A stretch of 21,054 nucleotides of DNA, from the NCBI GenBank assembly GCA_020024815.1, contig JAHHTE010000017.1, forward strand, positions 1-21,054, read 5' to 3'. Below, one piece after another: positions 13,919-21,054 of the stretch. Origin of the DNA: Mailhella sp. (GTDB lineage: Bacteria; Desulfobacterota; Desulfovibrionia; Desulfovibrionales; Desulfovibrionaceae). The first letter of the stretch is position 1, and each line of letters starts with the position of its first letter. A program made the position numbers and the translations under genes. The notes below the pieces were generated by a model, which saw only the letters and a list, made by a program, of their open reading frames with translations, made no database searches and had not been told where the DNA came from.

Positions 13919-14803
13919 ATGAAAGAATGGGTAGGTATTATTTTAGCAGGTGGTTCAGGCACAAGGCTTTATCCTATGACAAGAAGTGTAAGTAAACAAC
14001 TTATGCCAATTTATGATAAGCCTATGATTTATTATCCATTATCTGTGCTTATGCAAGCAAAGATACGAGAAATTGTTATAATTTCAACACCAGAACATTT
14101 ACCTTTATTTCAAAATTTGCTTGGTGATGGTTCTAATTTTGGTTGTAAATTTCATTATATTGTTCAACCAAAACCAGAAGGACTTGCACAAGCTTTTATT
14201 TTAGCAGAAGATTATATCAAAGGAAAAAATTCTTGTTTGATTTTAGGGGATAATATTTTCTTTGGTACAGGTCTAACAGAAAAAACACACCATGCTATGA
14301 AAAAAGAAAAAGGTGCAACTGTTTTTGGGTATCATGTTACAGATCCTGAACGGTATGGGGTTGTAGAGTTTGATGATACTCATAAAGCCATTAGCATAGA
14401 AGAAAAACCTGCAAAACCAAAATCAAATTATGCAGTAACTGGACTTTATTTTTATGATGAGCATGTATTAGATATTGCAAAAACTATAAAGCCTTCTGCT
14501 CGTGGAGAACTTGAAATTACTGATGTAAATAAAATTTATCTTGAAGAAGATACTTTGAATGTTGAGCTTTTAGGTCGTGGTATAGCATGGCTTGATACAG
14601 GCACACATGAATCTTTACTAGAAGCAAGTTCTTTTGTGCATGCAGTGGAAAAAAGACAAGGGTTAAAAATTGCTTGTCTTGAGGAAATTGCATGGAGAAA
14701 TGGCTATATTTCTGATGATGATGTGTTGCGACTTGCTAAGCCTATGGAAAAAAATGATTATGGTAAGTATTTAGTTCAATTAATTAATGCAAGTAAGGAA
14801 TAA
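13919..14803 (+). CDS. rfbA: Glucose-1-phosphate thymidylyltransferase RfbA/RmlA
   Basis: First step of dTDP-rhamnose synthesis: dTTP plus glucose-1-phosphate gives dTDP-glucose and pyrophosphate. Signature GGSGTRLYPMT at 11-21 binds the nucleotide; SKQLMPIYDKPMIYYPL follows; the metal-binding aspartate is D111 in LILGDNIFFG; the EEKPAKPKSN and WLDTGTHESL blocks are in place. 294 residues, the normal length. AAGG stands before the ATG. The rfbC gene starts 3 bases after the stop codon. The order B-A-C differs from the B-D-A-C of Salmonella by the lack of rfbD. Confidence 0.97.
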   Translation: MKEWVGIILAGGSGTRLYPMTRSVSKQLMPIYDKPMIYYPLSVLMQAKIREIVIISTPEHLPLFQNLLGDGSNFGCKFHYIVQPKPEGLAQAFILAEDYIKGKNSCLILGDNIFFGTGLTEKTHHAMKKEKGATVFGYHVTDPERYGVVEFDDTHKAISIEEKPAKPKSNYAVTGLYFYDEHVLDIAKTIKPSARGELEITDVNKIYLEEDTLNVELLGRGIAWLDTGTHESLLEASSFVHAVEKRQGLKIACLEEIAWRNGYISDDDVLRLAKPMEKNDYGKYLVQLINASKE

Positions 14804-14806
14804 ATT

Positions 14807-15346
14807 ATGGAAGTTATAGAAAGTCCAATTAAAGGTGTAAGCCTTATAAAACCAAAAGTATTTGGCGATAATCGTGGGCTTTTTGTTGAAACATGGCAAC
14901 AAAAACGCTATGAAGAAATGGGGTTAAAAATGCCTTTTGTGCAAGATAATCATTCACGTTCGACATACGGTGTTTTGCGTGGCTTGCATTTTCAAAAAGA
15001 ACATTCACAAGGAAAACTTGTATCTGTTTCTTATGGTTCAGTATATGATGTTGCAGTTGATATTCGAAAAAATTCACCTACCTTTGGGCAATGGTATGGC
15101 ATTGAACTTAGTGCAGATAATCAATGGCAATTATGGATAGAACCAGGTCTTGCACATGGTTTTGTTGTAACAAGTGAAATTGCTCATTTTCATTATAAGT
15201 GTACAGATTATTATTATCCAGAATTTGAAGCTTCCATTTATTATGCAGATAAAGACCTTGCTATTGAATGGCCTATTAATGATGTAATTTTATCTGAAAA
15301 AGATAAAAATGCTATGAGTTTTGCAGATTTTTGTAAAACATTATAA
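14807..15346 (+). CDS. rfbC: dTDP-4-dehydrorhamnose 3,5-epimerase RfbC/RmlC
   Basis: Third step of the pathway: double epimerisation to dTDP-4-keto-L-rhamnose. Cupin protein of 179 residues with the family blocks DNRGLFVETW, GVLRGLHFQ (catalytic His at 61), YGSVYDVAVDIRKNSPTFG, IEPGLAHGFV and the YKCTDYY stretch with the catalytic-position Tyr at 130. Normal length. Good AAGGA ribosome site overlapping the end of rfbA. It is the last gene of the operon; a hairpin with a T-run follows. The final reductase RfbD is not in the window, so the end product could be L-rhamnose (reductase elsewhere) or another 6-deoxysugar. Confidence 0.96.
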   Translation: MEVIESPIKGVSLIKPKVFGDNRGLFVETWQQKRYEEMGLKMPFVQDNHSRSTYGVLRGLHFQKEHSQGKLVSVSYGSVYDVAVDIRKNSPTFGQWYGIELSADNQWQLWIEPGLAHGFVVTSEIAHFHYKCTDYYYPEFEASIYYADKDLAIEWPINDVILSEKDKNAMSFADFCKTL

Positions 15347-15350
15347 TTAT

Positions 15351-15378
15351 AAAAGGGGAGTTATTTTCCTCTTTTTTT
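15351..15378 (+). terminator. Terminator after rfbC
   Basis: AAAAGGGG (15351-15358) pairs with CCTCTTTT (15368-15375) with one G-U pair in RNA, a 9-base loop and further T after the stem. Moderate strength. It starts 5 bases after the rfbC stop codon. Confidence 0.6.
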
Positions 15379-15411
15379 ATAATAAAGTTTTTTAAATATT
15401 TTTACGTAGTT

Positions 15412-16362
15412 ATGTTAGATTTTTTAACGCAAAAAGTTTTACAAGGGCAAGCACTTCAAAAACAAGAAGTGCTTTCTTTAACTTCATATAATGTGCAGGA
15501 TTTAGCAAAAAAAGCTAATGAAATTAGAGAGTTCTTTTGTAAAAATAGTGTGGATATTTGTGCTATTGTAAATGCTAAAAATGGTGCTTGTTCGGAAAAC
15601 TGTAAATTTTGTGCTCAATCTTCTTTTTATCATACAGCGATTGAACAATATGATTTACTTGATATAGAAATAATTATGGAACAAGCAAATCTTGCAGAAC
15701 AAAATGATATTATGCGTTTTTCTTTAGTGTGTTCAGGAAGAAAACCAAAGAAAAAAGATTTGTTTTATCTTGCTGAAATATTAAAACAAATGCAAAAAAA
15801 ACAAAAAATAAATCGTTGTGCTTCATTAGGTTTATTAGAAAAAGAAGAATATCTTTATTTAAAAGAACATGGTTTAGAGCGTGTGCATAATAATTTAGAA
15901 AGTTCAGAAAATTTTTTTCCAAATGTATGTACAACGCATAGTTTTGCAGATAAAATAGCGTCTATTAAACTTGCTCTTGAGTGTGGGCTAGAAGTATGTA
16001 GTGGGGGAATTTTTGGTCTTGGAGAAAGTTTAGAAGATAGAATTGATATGGCATTTTCTTTACAAGAACTAGGAATTTTATCTGTGCCAATTAATATTTT
16101 ATTTCCTATTAAAGGAACGCCTTTTGAAAATAATATTCCTTTAACTTATGATGAAATTATTCAAAGTATAGCTTTATATCGTTTTATTTTACCAAAGGCT
16201 TTTTTGCGTTTAGCTGGTGGTAGAAAATTATTACCTGATAATGGAAAACGATGTTTTGAAAGTGGGGCAAATGCTCTTATTACTGGAGATATGCTTACAA
16301 CAACAGGGGTAGGAATAAGTGAAGATAAAGAAATGCTTTTATCTTTAGGTTTTTCTTTGTAG
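15412..16362 (+). CDS. bioB: Biotin synthase BioB, clostridial-like type
   Basis: Radical SAM enzyme that inserts sulfur into dethiobiotin. Radical cluster motif C60-x3-C64-x2-C67 (NGACSENCKFCAQSS). Later blocks fit BioB: NLESSENFFPNVCTTH, EVCSGGIFGLGES, PINILFPIKGTPFEN and LRLAGGRKLL. Of the E. coli auxiliary cluster ligands, C128, C188 and R260 correspond to C136, C196 and R266 here, but the C97 position is Ser104 (RFSLVCSGR), with a cysteine three residues later (C107). The RFSLV-x-SGR form is typical of anaerobe/clostridial BioB. 316 residues. No other biotin gene is present. The ribosome site before the ATG at 15412 is poor. It stands alone between a terminator and tlyA. Confidence 0.93.
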   Translation: MLDFLTQKVLQGQALQKQEVLSLTSYNVQDLAKKANEIREFFCKNSVDICAIVNAKNGACSENCKFCAQSSFYHTAIEQYDLLDIEIIMEQANLAEQNDIMRFSLVCSGRKPKKKDLFYLAEILKQMQKKQKINRCASLGLLEKEEYLYLKEHGLERVHNNLESSENFFPNVCTTHSFADKIASIKLALECGLEVCSGGIFGLGESLEDRIDMAFSLQELGILSVPINILFPIKGTPFENNIPLTYDEIIQSIALYRFILPKAFLRLAGGRKLLPDNGKRCFESGANALITGDMLTTTGVGISEDKEMLLSLGFSL

Positions 16363-16489
16363 CTAGTAGAATTTATTATATAAAAATAGTAGATATACTA
16401 TATATTTTTTTGTGTAATTGGTTAATTACTTTATTAAAAATTCGATATTAATTAGTATACAAAGTGTAGATTATTTTTTTGAGGAAATT

Positions 16490-17257
16490 ATGGCAAAAAA
16501 AGCTCGTGCTGATCAGCTTGTTTTTGAACAAGGCTTAGCAGAAAGTAGAGAACAAGCAAAACGATTGATTATGGCAGGTCAAGTTGTAATTGATCCGCAA
16601 GGAGAGTTACCAGAAGGAGTAAAGCCTGAACCTGTTACAAAAGCAGGACATGATTATCCACTTGATACTATTTTTATGCTTTTAGGAAAAGAGCGTTTTG
16701 TAAGTCGTGGAGGTTATAAGCTTTTAACTGCCATAGAACATTTTCAATTAAATGTAGAGGATTATATTTGTCTTGATGCTGGAGCATCAACAGGTGGTTT
16801 TACTGATTGTCTTTTACAATTTGGGGCAAAAAAAGTATATGCTGTTGATGTGGGGCATGCACAATTACACGAAAAAATGCAGAGCCATGAAAAAGTTGTA
16901 AATATGGAAGGGTTAAATTTGCGTTATGCAGATGAAAATCTTTTGCCAGAAAAAGTGGATATAATGGTTTCTGACGTTTCCTTTATTTCATTGACTTTAA
17001 TTATACCTCCTTGCATGAAAAGTGTAAAGAAAGGTGGACTTATTGTTTGTTTAATAAAGCCTCAATTTGAAGTAGGACCACATCAGACAGATAAAGGTGT
17101 TGTGCGTGATGAAGCAGTAAGACAAGAGGCTGTCAATAAGGTTTTAACGTTTTGTGAAAATTTAGGTTTGACTTGTCTTGGAGTAACACCAGCAATGATA
17201 AAAGGTCCTAAAGGCAATCAAGAATATGTTGCGTGTTGGCGTAAGGATTGTGATTAA
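16490..17257 (+). CDS. tlyA: TlyA-family rRNA 2'-O-methyltransferase
   Basis: S4-domain plus FtsJ-type methyltransferase; mycobacterial TlyA methylates cytidines of 16S and 23S rRNA, and the older name is hemolysin A. Residues 1-60 form the S4 RNA-binding domain (RADQLVFEQGLAESREQAKR). The SAM site is LDAGASTGGFTDCLLQ at 95-110. The catalytic K-D-K-E tetrad is visible as K77, D162, K190 and E245, with nearly the same spacing as in mycobacterial TlyA. The ATG at 16490 was chosen over a start 72 bases upstream because GAGG lies 5 bases before it and the S4 domain starts there; this gives 255 residues. Its stop codon overlaps the next gene by one base (TAATG). Confidence 0.93.
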   Translation: MAKKARADQLVFEQGLAESREQAKRLIMAGQVVIDPQGELPEGVKPEPVTKAGHDYPLDTIFMLLGKERFVSRGGYKLLTAIEHFQLNVEDYICLDAGASTGGFTDCLLQFGAKKVYAVDVGHAQLHEKMQSHEKVVNMEGLNLRYADENLLPEKVDIMVSDVSFISLTLIIPPCMKSVKKGGLIVCLIKPQFEVGPHQTDKGVVRDEAVRQEAVNKVLTFCENLGLTCLGVTPAMIKGPKGNQEYVACWRKDCD

Positions 17258-18351
17258 TGAAAGATATTTCTAAATATCAGCCTAAAAATATTTTAGTTAT
17301 ACAGCAAAGACAGTTAGGTGATGTAGTTGTTACAACTCCTGTTTTTGCACATATTAAAAAGAAATTTCCTGATACTAAATTAACTTTTTTAACAGAAGCA
17401 AAATGCTTGCCAATAGTGCAATTTGATCCTTATCTTGACGAAATTATTTGTTTTGAAAAAGGAAAAAATTTTTGGCAACAAGTACAGTTTTATTTAAATC
17501 TTCATAAAAAAGATTTTGATGTTGTGCTTGATTTGCAACAATTACCACGCTGTCAAATGGCAACACTTTTTAGTGGTGCAAAATATAAATTGACGTTTAA
17601 TCCTCGCCATGCGTATAGAAAATTTTTATATACACACTTTGATGCTCCAGAAAATACAGAAGAATATACTTCTTTTTCAAAATGTCGTATGCTAAGCCCT
17701 TTAGGTGTGGTAGCTCAAGAAATGAGACCTAAAATATATTTATTAGAAGATGAAAGAAAAAAAGCTCAAGAAATTTTATTTTCTTTAGGTCTTGATAAAA
17801 CAAAAAATTTCATAACACTTGATGCTACCCATAAACACCCAAAAAGACGTTGGAAATATTATGCAATATTAGTAAAAAAGATTTTAGATTTATATCCTGA
17901 TTTTTCTTTTTTTGTTTTGCGAGCACCGGGTGAAGAAGAGCAAGTTCAATATTTATTAGAAATAGATAAAGAACGTGTAGTTATGCCTAAAAATCCTCTT
18001 TCTTTACGGGAAACAATGGCGTGTATGGAAAAAGCAAGTTTTCACATTGGAAATACATCAGCCCCAGAACATATTGCTTTAGCATTAAATATTCCTGCAT
18101 TAATTATCCTTTCAGAAACAGCAAGTTTTTGGCATTATAATCCTAAAAATCCGTTAAAAGGTGAGGCAAAACAAATAGAAGTTCGTCTTGATGATAGTAT
18201 TTATCAGAAATATATAAAAGAAAAACAAGCTTATGAAAATGGAGAAAATTCTTCTTTTAAAGAAATAGAATTTCCATTGATTAATTTAATTTCTGTTGAA
18301 AATGCATTGGAAAAATTTATAAATCTTGTGCAAAGTCCTTATTATTTATAA
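17257..18351 (+). CDS. Family 9 glycosyltransferase (heptosyltransferase-like)
   Basis: GT-B enzyme of the ADP-heptose:LPS heptosyltransferase family, acting at the cytoplasmic face of the inner membrane on LPS core or a related glycan. Seen in 364 residues: N-terminal Rossmann half starting NILVIQQRQLGDVVVTTPV, VVLDLQQLPRC with a short helix, and the C-terminal half with the donor-site GNTSAPEHIALALNIPALIIL block (family form GN/D-x-GxxHIA). The usual second glycine of that block is Ala here. Donor and acceptor cannot be stated; WaaC, WaaF and WaaQ types are all possible. It is coupled to tlyA by a one-base overlap with AAGGA 9 bases upstream, an unusual functional pairing. Confidence 0.88.
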   Translation: MKDISKYQPKNILVIQQRQLGDVVVTTPVFAHIKKKFPDTKLTFLTEAKCLPIVQFDPYLDEIICFEKGKNFWQQVQFYLNLHKKDFDVVLDLQQLPRCQMATLFSGAKYKLTFNPRHAYRKFLYTHFDAPENTEEYTSFSKCRMLSPLGVVAQEMRPKIYLLEDERKKAQEILFSLGLDKTKNFITLDATHKHPKRRWKYYAILVKKILDLYPDFSFFVLRAPGEEEQVQYLLEIDKERVVMPKNPLSLRETMACMEKASFHIGNTSAPEHIALALNIPALIILSETASFWHYNPKNPLKGEAKQIEVRLDDSIYQKYIKEKQAYENGENSSFKEIEFPLINLISVENALEKFINLVQSPYYL

Positions 18352-18372
18352 ATTTAATTTATGTTCTTTTTG

Positions 18373-18401
18373 TTGACCAAAGAAAAAAAGCAACGTATAT
18401 T
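18373..18401 (+). promoter_or_regulatory. Sigma-70 promoter of purA
   Basis: TTGACC (18373-18378), a 17-base spacer and TATATT (18396-18401). The predicted start near 18408 gives a leader of about 48 bases with GAGG at 18446. No riboswitch fold or PurR-like operator was recognised in it. Confidence 0.7.
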
Positions 18402-18455
18402 AAATTGTTTGAAAAAAACAATAAAAATTATTCCTATGCTTTAACGAGGTATAGT

Positions 18456-19733
18456 ATGGCAAATATGACTGTTTTTGGTTCACAATGGGGCGATGAAGGA
18501 AAAGGTAAAATCGTTGACCTTTTAAGTTCGGAAGTGCAATGTGTTGTTCGCTATCAAGGTGGAAATAATGCAGGGCATACTGTTATTGTAAATGGTCAAA
18601 AATATGTTTTACATGTTATTCCATCAGGTATTTTACATGACGGTATTCTTTGTGTAATTAGTAATGGTGTTGTGCTTGACCCATTTGTATTTTTAACTGA
18701 AATTGATAATTTAAATGCTAAAAATATTGATACTTCACCAAAACGTCTTTTTGTAAGCCCTAAAACTCATCTTATTATGCCATATCATAAAGTGCTTGAT
18801 TCTGCACGTGAAAATATGAAAAGTGATGGCAAAATTGGTACTACTGGTCGTGGTATTGGTCCTTGCTATGAAGATAAAATGGCTCGTATAGGTGTGCGTG
18901 CTGGTGATTTAAGTGATCCTAATCTTGTTCGCCAAAAAATAGAAATTGCTCTTAAAGAAAAAAATGCTCTTTTCAAAGGTCTTTATAATGTTGATGAAAT
19001 GAGTGTTGAAGAAGTATTTAAAGAAGTAATGTCTATTGCTGATCGTTTATTACCTTATGTTCAAGATACAACAGAATTATTATATTCCTTACATAAACAA
19101 GGTAAATCTGCTTTATTTGAAGGTGCTCAAGGGGTTATGCTTGATATTGATCATGGAACATATCCTTTTGTAACTTCTTCTAATACAATTTGTAATAATG
19201 CTAGCGTTGGATCAGGTTTTCCAAGTGAATATATTAATGAACATATTGCTATTGTTAAAGCATATACAACTCGTGTTGGTGCTGGTCCTTTCCCAACAGA
19301 ACTTTTTGATGAAACAGGTGATTTTTTAAGAGAAAAAGGTGGCGAATACGGTGCAACAACAGGAAGAACTCGCCGTTGTGGTTGGTTTGATGCTTGTGTA
19401 CTTCGTGAATGTTATAGAATTTGTAAGCCAACAACATTTGCTTTAACAAAGCTTGATGTGCTTGGTGGTTTAGATGAAATAAAAATTTGTGTTGCATATT
19501 CTTGTGAGGGTAAAACTCTTTCTTATCCTCCTGAAAGTGCAGCAGGTTTAGCAAAATGTGAACCTATTTTTGAAAGTATGCCAGGTTGGAAAGAAGATAT
19601 TTCTTCTTGTTCTAAATGGGAAGAATTACCTGAAAATGCAAGAAAATATGTTGAAAAACTAGAAGAACTTATAGGTGTAAAAGCAGGATTTGTTTCTGTT
19701 GGACCAGATCGAAATCAGACTATAAGACGCTAA
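18456..19733 (+). CDS. purA: Adenylosuccinate synthetase PurA
   Basis: GTP-dependent joining of aspartate to IMP, the first committed step to AMP. The N-terminus has SQWGDEGKGK with the catalytic Asp13 and P-loop-like glycines, then GGNNAGHT with His41. Later blocks TTGRGIGPCYEDK, FEGAQGVMLDIDHGTYPFVTSSN and TTGRTRRCGWFD are all intact. The ATG at 18456 was chosen over a longer frame from 18405 because GAGG (18446-18449) lies 6 bases upstream and the conserved protein begins there; this gives 425 residues, the standard size. It is a single-gene unit with its own promoter and terminator. Confidence 0.98.
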   Translation: MANMTVFGSQWGDEGKGKIVDLLSSEVQCVVRYQGGNNAGHTVIVNGQKYVLHVIPSGILHDGILCVISNGVVLDPFVFLTEIDNLNAKNIDTSPKRLFVSPKTHLIMPYHKVLDSARENMKSDGKIGTTGRGIGPCYEDKMARIGVRAGDLSDPNLVRQKIEIALKEKNALFKGLYNVDEMSVEEVFKEVMSIADRLLPYVQDTTELLYSLHKQGKSALFEGAQGVMLDIDHGTYPFVTSSNTICNNASVGSGFPSEYINEHIAIVKAYTTRVGAGPFPTELFDETGDFLREKGGEYGATTGRTRRCGWFDACVLRECYRICKPTTFALTKLDVLGGLDEIKICVAYSCEGKTLSYPPESAAGLAKCEPIFESMPGWKEDISSCSKWEELPENARKYVEKLEELIGVKAGFVSVGPDRNQTIRR

Positions 19734-19748
19734 AAAAATAAATAAGAT

Positions 19749-19786
19749 AAAATCCGTCAAATAGTAATTTGTCGGATTTTTCTTTT
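19749..19786 (+). terminator. Intrinsic terminator after purA
   Basis: AAAATCCG-T-CAAAT (19749-19762), loop AGTA, ATTTG-T-CGGATTTT (19767-19780), then TCTTTT. The stem is 13 bp with one T-T mismatch. The run AAAA/TTTT makes it usable from either strand. Confidence 0.85.
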
Positions 19787-19830
19787 ATTAAGCTTTAATA
19801 ATAGAACAAAGATAAAAACTTTAAAGATTA

Positions 19831-19836
19831 TATAAT
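19831..19836 (+). promoter_or_regulatory. Perfect -10 box close to the holB start
   Basis: TATAAT at 19831-19836, only 6 bases before the ATG at 19843. No good -35 is visible 16-18 bases upstream. If used, the transcript would start at or next to the ATG and have no leader. The stretch is AT-rich, so chance is possible. Confidence 0.35.
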
Positions 19837-19842
19837 TAATAT

Positions 19843-20796
19843 ATGGTAGAAAAGAAAAACATAGAAAATGAAATGCCTGATAAAGATGAGGCTATAAAAA
19901 TTTTTGAGCCTGTTTTATCACCTGAATTTGATGTCTTTAGAAATAAAATTCAAGCATTAATCAAAAATGCACCACAATTATTGCATATTGAAGGAGGAAG
20001 TGCAGAAACTCGTACTTCTTTTGCTCATTATTATGCAGCACTTTTTTTCTGCCAAACACCACAAGCTTGCTTTCAAGATATGGAAAAAGAATTTGCTTAT
20101 GGTGAGTTAATTAAGCCATGTTTTCATTGTGCAGAATGTTATAAAGTTGCTGCTCACATGCACCCTGATTTAATTCTTTTTGATACAAGAGAAGCACATA
20201 TTGATATTGATTCAATGCGTGAACTAAAAAAACTTGCTAATGAGCCACCTCGATATGCAAAAAAGCGTCTTGTTCTATTTTTAGAAACACAAAAATTAAG
20301 CAATGTCTCTAGCAATGCTATTTTAAAAGTTTTAGAAGAACCAAACCCTCATAATCAATATGTTTTTACTATGTCGCAACGAGAAATGATTTTACCTACA
20401 CTTCTTTCTCGTGGTTTTGTGCTTACACTTCCTTGGAAAGATTCTATTCAAGAACTATCAGAAGTTGAAAAAGAATGGGAAAAAATTTTAGTTAAATTTT
20501 TTCAGTCAGGTAGTGGATTGATGGATAAAACAGGTACAAAAGGGACAATAGATGTGGAAATAGCAAAAGTTATTTGTAATGTTTTACAAAAGAATTTTGC
20601 TCATGCTATGGCAGGTAGAAAAGAATATGTTTTAGCTTCCATGTTTAGTAATATTTCATTTGTAAATTTATTTGAAGCAAATGAACGTGTTGTAACCTGT
20701 TATGATATGCTTAATTTAATGGTTAATCCAACATATTGTATTGAGGCATTATTAACTGAATTATTTGTTTATTTTAAAAAGGCAGGATTAAAATGA
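19843..20796 (+). CDS. holB: DNA polymerase III delta' subunit HolB
   Basis: Clamp-loader subunit that helps open the sliding clamp. Identification: AAA+ domain layout, zinc-module cysteines (C76, C93, C96, C99, with C70 nearby), the RELKKLANEPPRYAKKRLVLF block, and the diagnostic SSNAILKVLEEP at 156-167, followed by the arginine-finger region LLSRGF (usually SRC). The P-loop position (HIEGGSAETRTSF, 48-60) lacks the GK of an ATP site, as in the E. coli delta' which does not hydrolyse ATP. 317 residues. No Shine-Dalgarno is seen before the ATG at 19843; ATG at 19873 is an alternative start that would drop ten charged residues. It overlaps the ferredoxin gene by 4 bases (ATGA). Confidence 0.85.
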   Translation: MVEKKNIENEMPDKDEAIKIFEPVLSPEFDVFRNKIQALIKNAPQLLHIEGGSAETRTSFAHYYAALFFCQTPQACFQDMEKEFAYGELIKPCFHCAECYKVAAHMHPDLILFDTREAHIDIDSMRELKKLANEPPRYAKKRLVLFLETQKLSNVSSNAILKVLEEPNPHNQYVFTMSQREMILPTLLSRGFVLTLPWKDSIQELSEVEKEWEKILVKFFQSGSGLMDKTGTKGTIDVEIAKVICNVLQKNFAHAMAGRKEYVLASMFSNISFVNLFEANERVVTCYDMLNLMVNPTYCIEALLTELFVYFKKAGLK

Positions 20797-20987
20797 TTGA
20801 TAATAGTAAAATAATAACCATAGATGTAGAACAATGCATACAATGCGAAGGCTGTATTGTGGAATGTCCTAAAAAAGCATTAGAATTAGGTGCTGGTGGT
20901 TTTCCATTTTGCATTGAAAGCTTATGTATTCGATGTGGAAATTGTGTAGAAATTTGTCCTGTTCTTGCAATTACTATGGAAGAATAA
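20793..20987 (+). CDS. Small 2[4Fe-4S] ferredoxin
   Basis: A 64-residue electron carrier with two classic C-x2-C-x2-C-x3-C-P motifs: CIQCEGCIVECP (15-26) and CIRCGNCVEICP (45-56). The first and second halves mirror each other, the usual clostridial-type ferredoxin fold. Cytoplasmic; partner unknown. The ATG lies within the holB stop region (ATGA) with AGGA upstream, so translation is coupled. Nothing in the sequence links it to clamp loading. It ends 24 bases before the terminal palindrome. Confidence 0.93.
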   Translation: MIDNSKIITIDVEQCIQCEGCIVECPKKALELGAGGFPFCIESLCIRCGNCVEICPVLAITMEE

Positions 20988-21011
20988 TTTTTTATTGTTT
21001 TTATTTTTATT

Positions 21012-21053
21012 TTTTAGGGGGAGGACTTTTTATAAAAAGTCCTCCCCCTAAAA
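21012..21053. terminator. 42-bp perfect palindrome after the ferredoxin gene
   Basis: Every base of 21012-21032 is complementary to 21033-21053 with no spacer: TTTTAGGGGGAGGAC, T5-A-T-A5 centre, then the mirror. In RNA it folds into a very stable hairpin. It is preceded by a T-rich stretch, but read in the gene direction it is followed by AAAAC at the window edge, so no U-run is visible. Its role as terminator is inference; it resembles the hairpin at 2-39. Confidence 0.55.
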
Positions 21054-21054
21054 C

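Noticed and set aside
18402..18455. Purine riboswitch in the purA leader
   Set aside because: The leader is only about 48 bases and shows no conserved aptamer elements or three-way junction.
19255..19554. Minus-strand frame of 99 aa inside purA
   Set aside because: Lies fully inside a highly conserved gene, His/Leu-rich composition typical of a shadow, no ribosome site.
1..21054. CRISPR array, defence island or mobile element
   Set aside because: No spaced direct repeats, no cas, transposase, recombinase or restriction genes in any frame.

Overview
The window is an ordinary, densely packed and strongly AT-rich bacterial chromosome segment. The gene set points to a deltaproteobacterial sulfate-reducer-type lineage (Desulfovibrionaceae or close relatives; the base composition recalls Lawsonia). 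Supporting points are a MucR/Ros-type zinc-finger regulator, a fliG-fliH-fliI block next to grpE, a clostridial-type biotin synthase, a sigma-54 style promoter before fliG, and long G/C-rich hairpins with T5/A5 centres. Placement below family level is inference. No phage, IS, CRISPR, defence or toxin-antitoxin locus was seen, and no gene-free stretch exceeds 300 bases (the longest, between tRNA-Leu and the next gene and around the tRNA-Lys pair, are described as RNA genes, promoters and terminators).

Left half (1-11358), every gene on the minus strand. In transcription order: an AsmA-family envelope protein followed by a MucR-type regulator; tRNA-Leu(CAA) with its own promoter and terminator; an unrecognised membrane-anchored protein overlapping cobU (cobalamin salvage); the flagellar motor/export genes fliG, fliH, fliI; then grpE, miaB and a small unknown gene, ending in an 18-bp hairpin at the window edge. 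fliG sits behind a near-perfect sigma-54 promoter, and the fliH Shine-Dalgarno is made of the glycine codons at the end of fliG.

Centre (11359-11839). Transcription diverges here. Two tandem tRNA-Lys(UUU) genes follow, each with its own hairpin terminator; the second copy carries a 2-nt insertion in the variable loop.

Right half (11840-21054), every gene on the plus strand. A surface-polysaccharide set (GT2 glycosyltransferase, rfbB, rfbA, rfbC) makes dTDP-4-keto-L-rhamnose or a related sugar; rfbD is not present. Then bioB, a tlyA-type rRNA methyltransferase coupled to a GT9 heptosyltransferase-like gene, purA behind a clear sigma-70 promoter and followed by a terminator, and holB overlapping a small 2[4Fe-4S] ferredoxin. 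The window ends in a 42-bp perfect palindrome similar in design to the hairpin at its start, which suggests that both ends are contig ends broken at a dispersed hairpin family.

Starts were moved inward from the longest open frame for grpE, fliH, the AsmA gene, tlyA and purA because a good Shine-Dalgarno precedes the internal ATG. The best leads for a second look are the variant tRNA-Lys, the very long acidic FliH tail, the sigma-54 site, the glycine-rich repeat tail of the AsmA protein and the BioB auxiliary-cluster residues. I did not find a clearly new multi-gene system.
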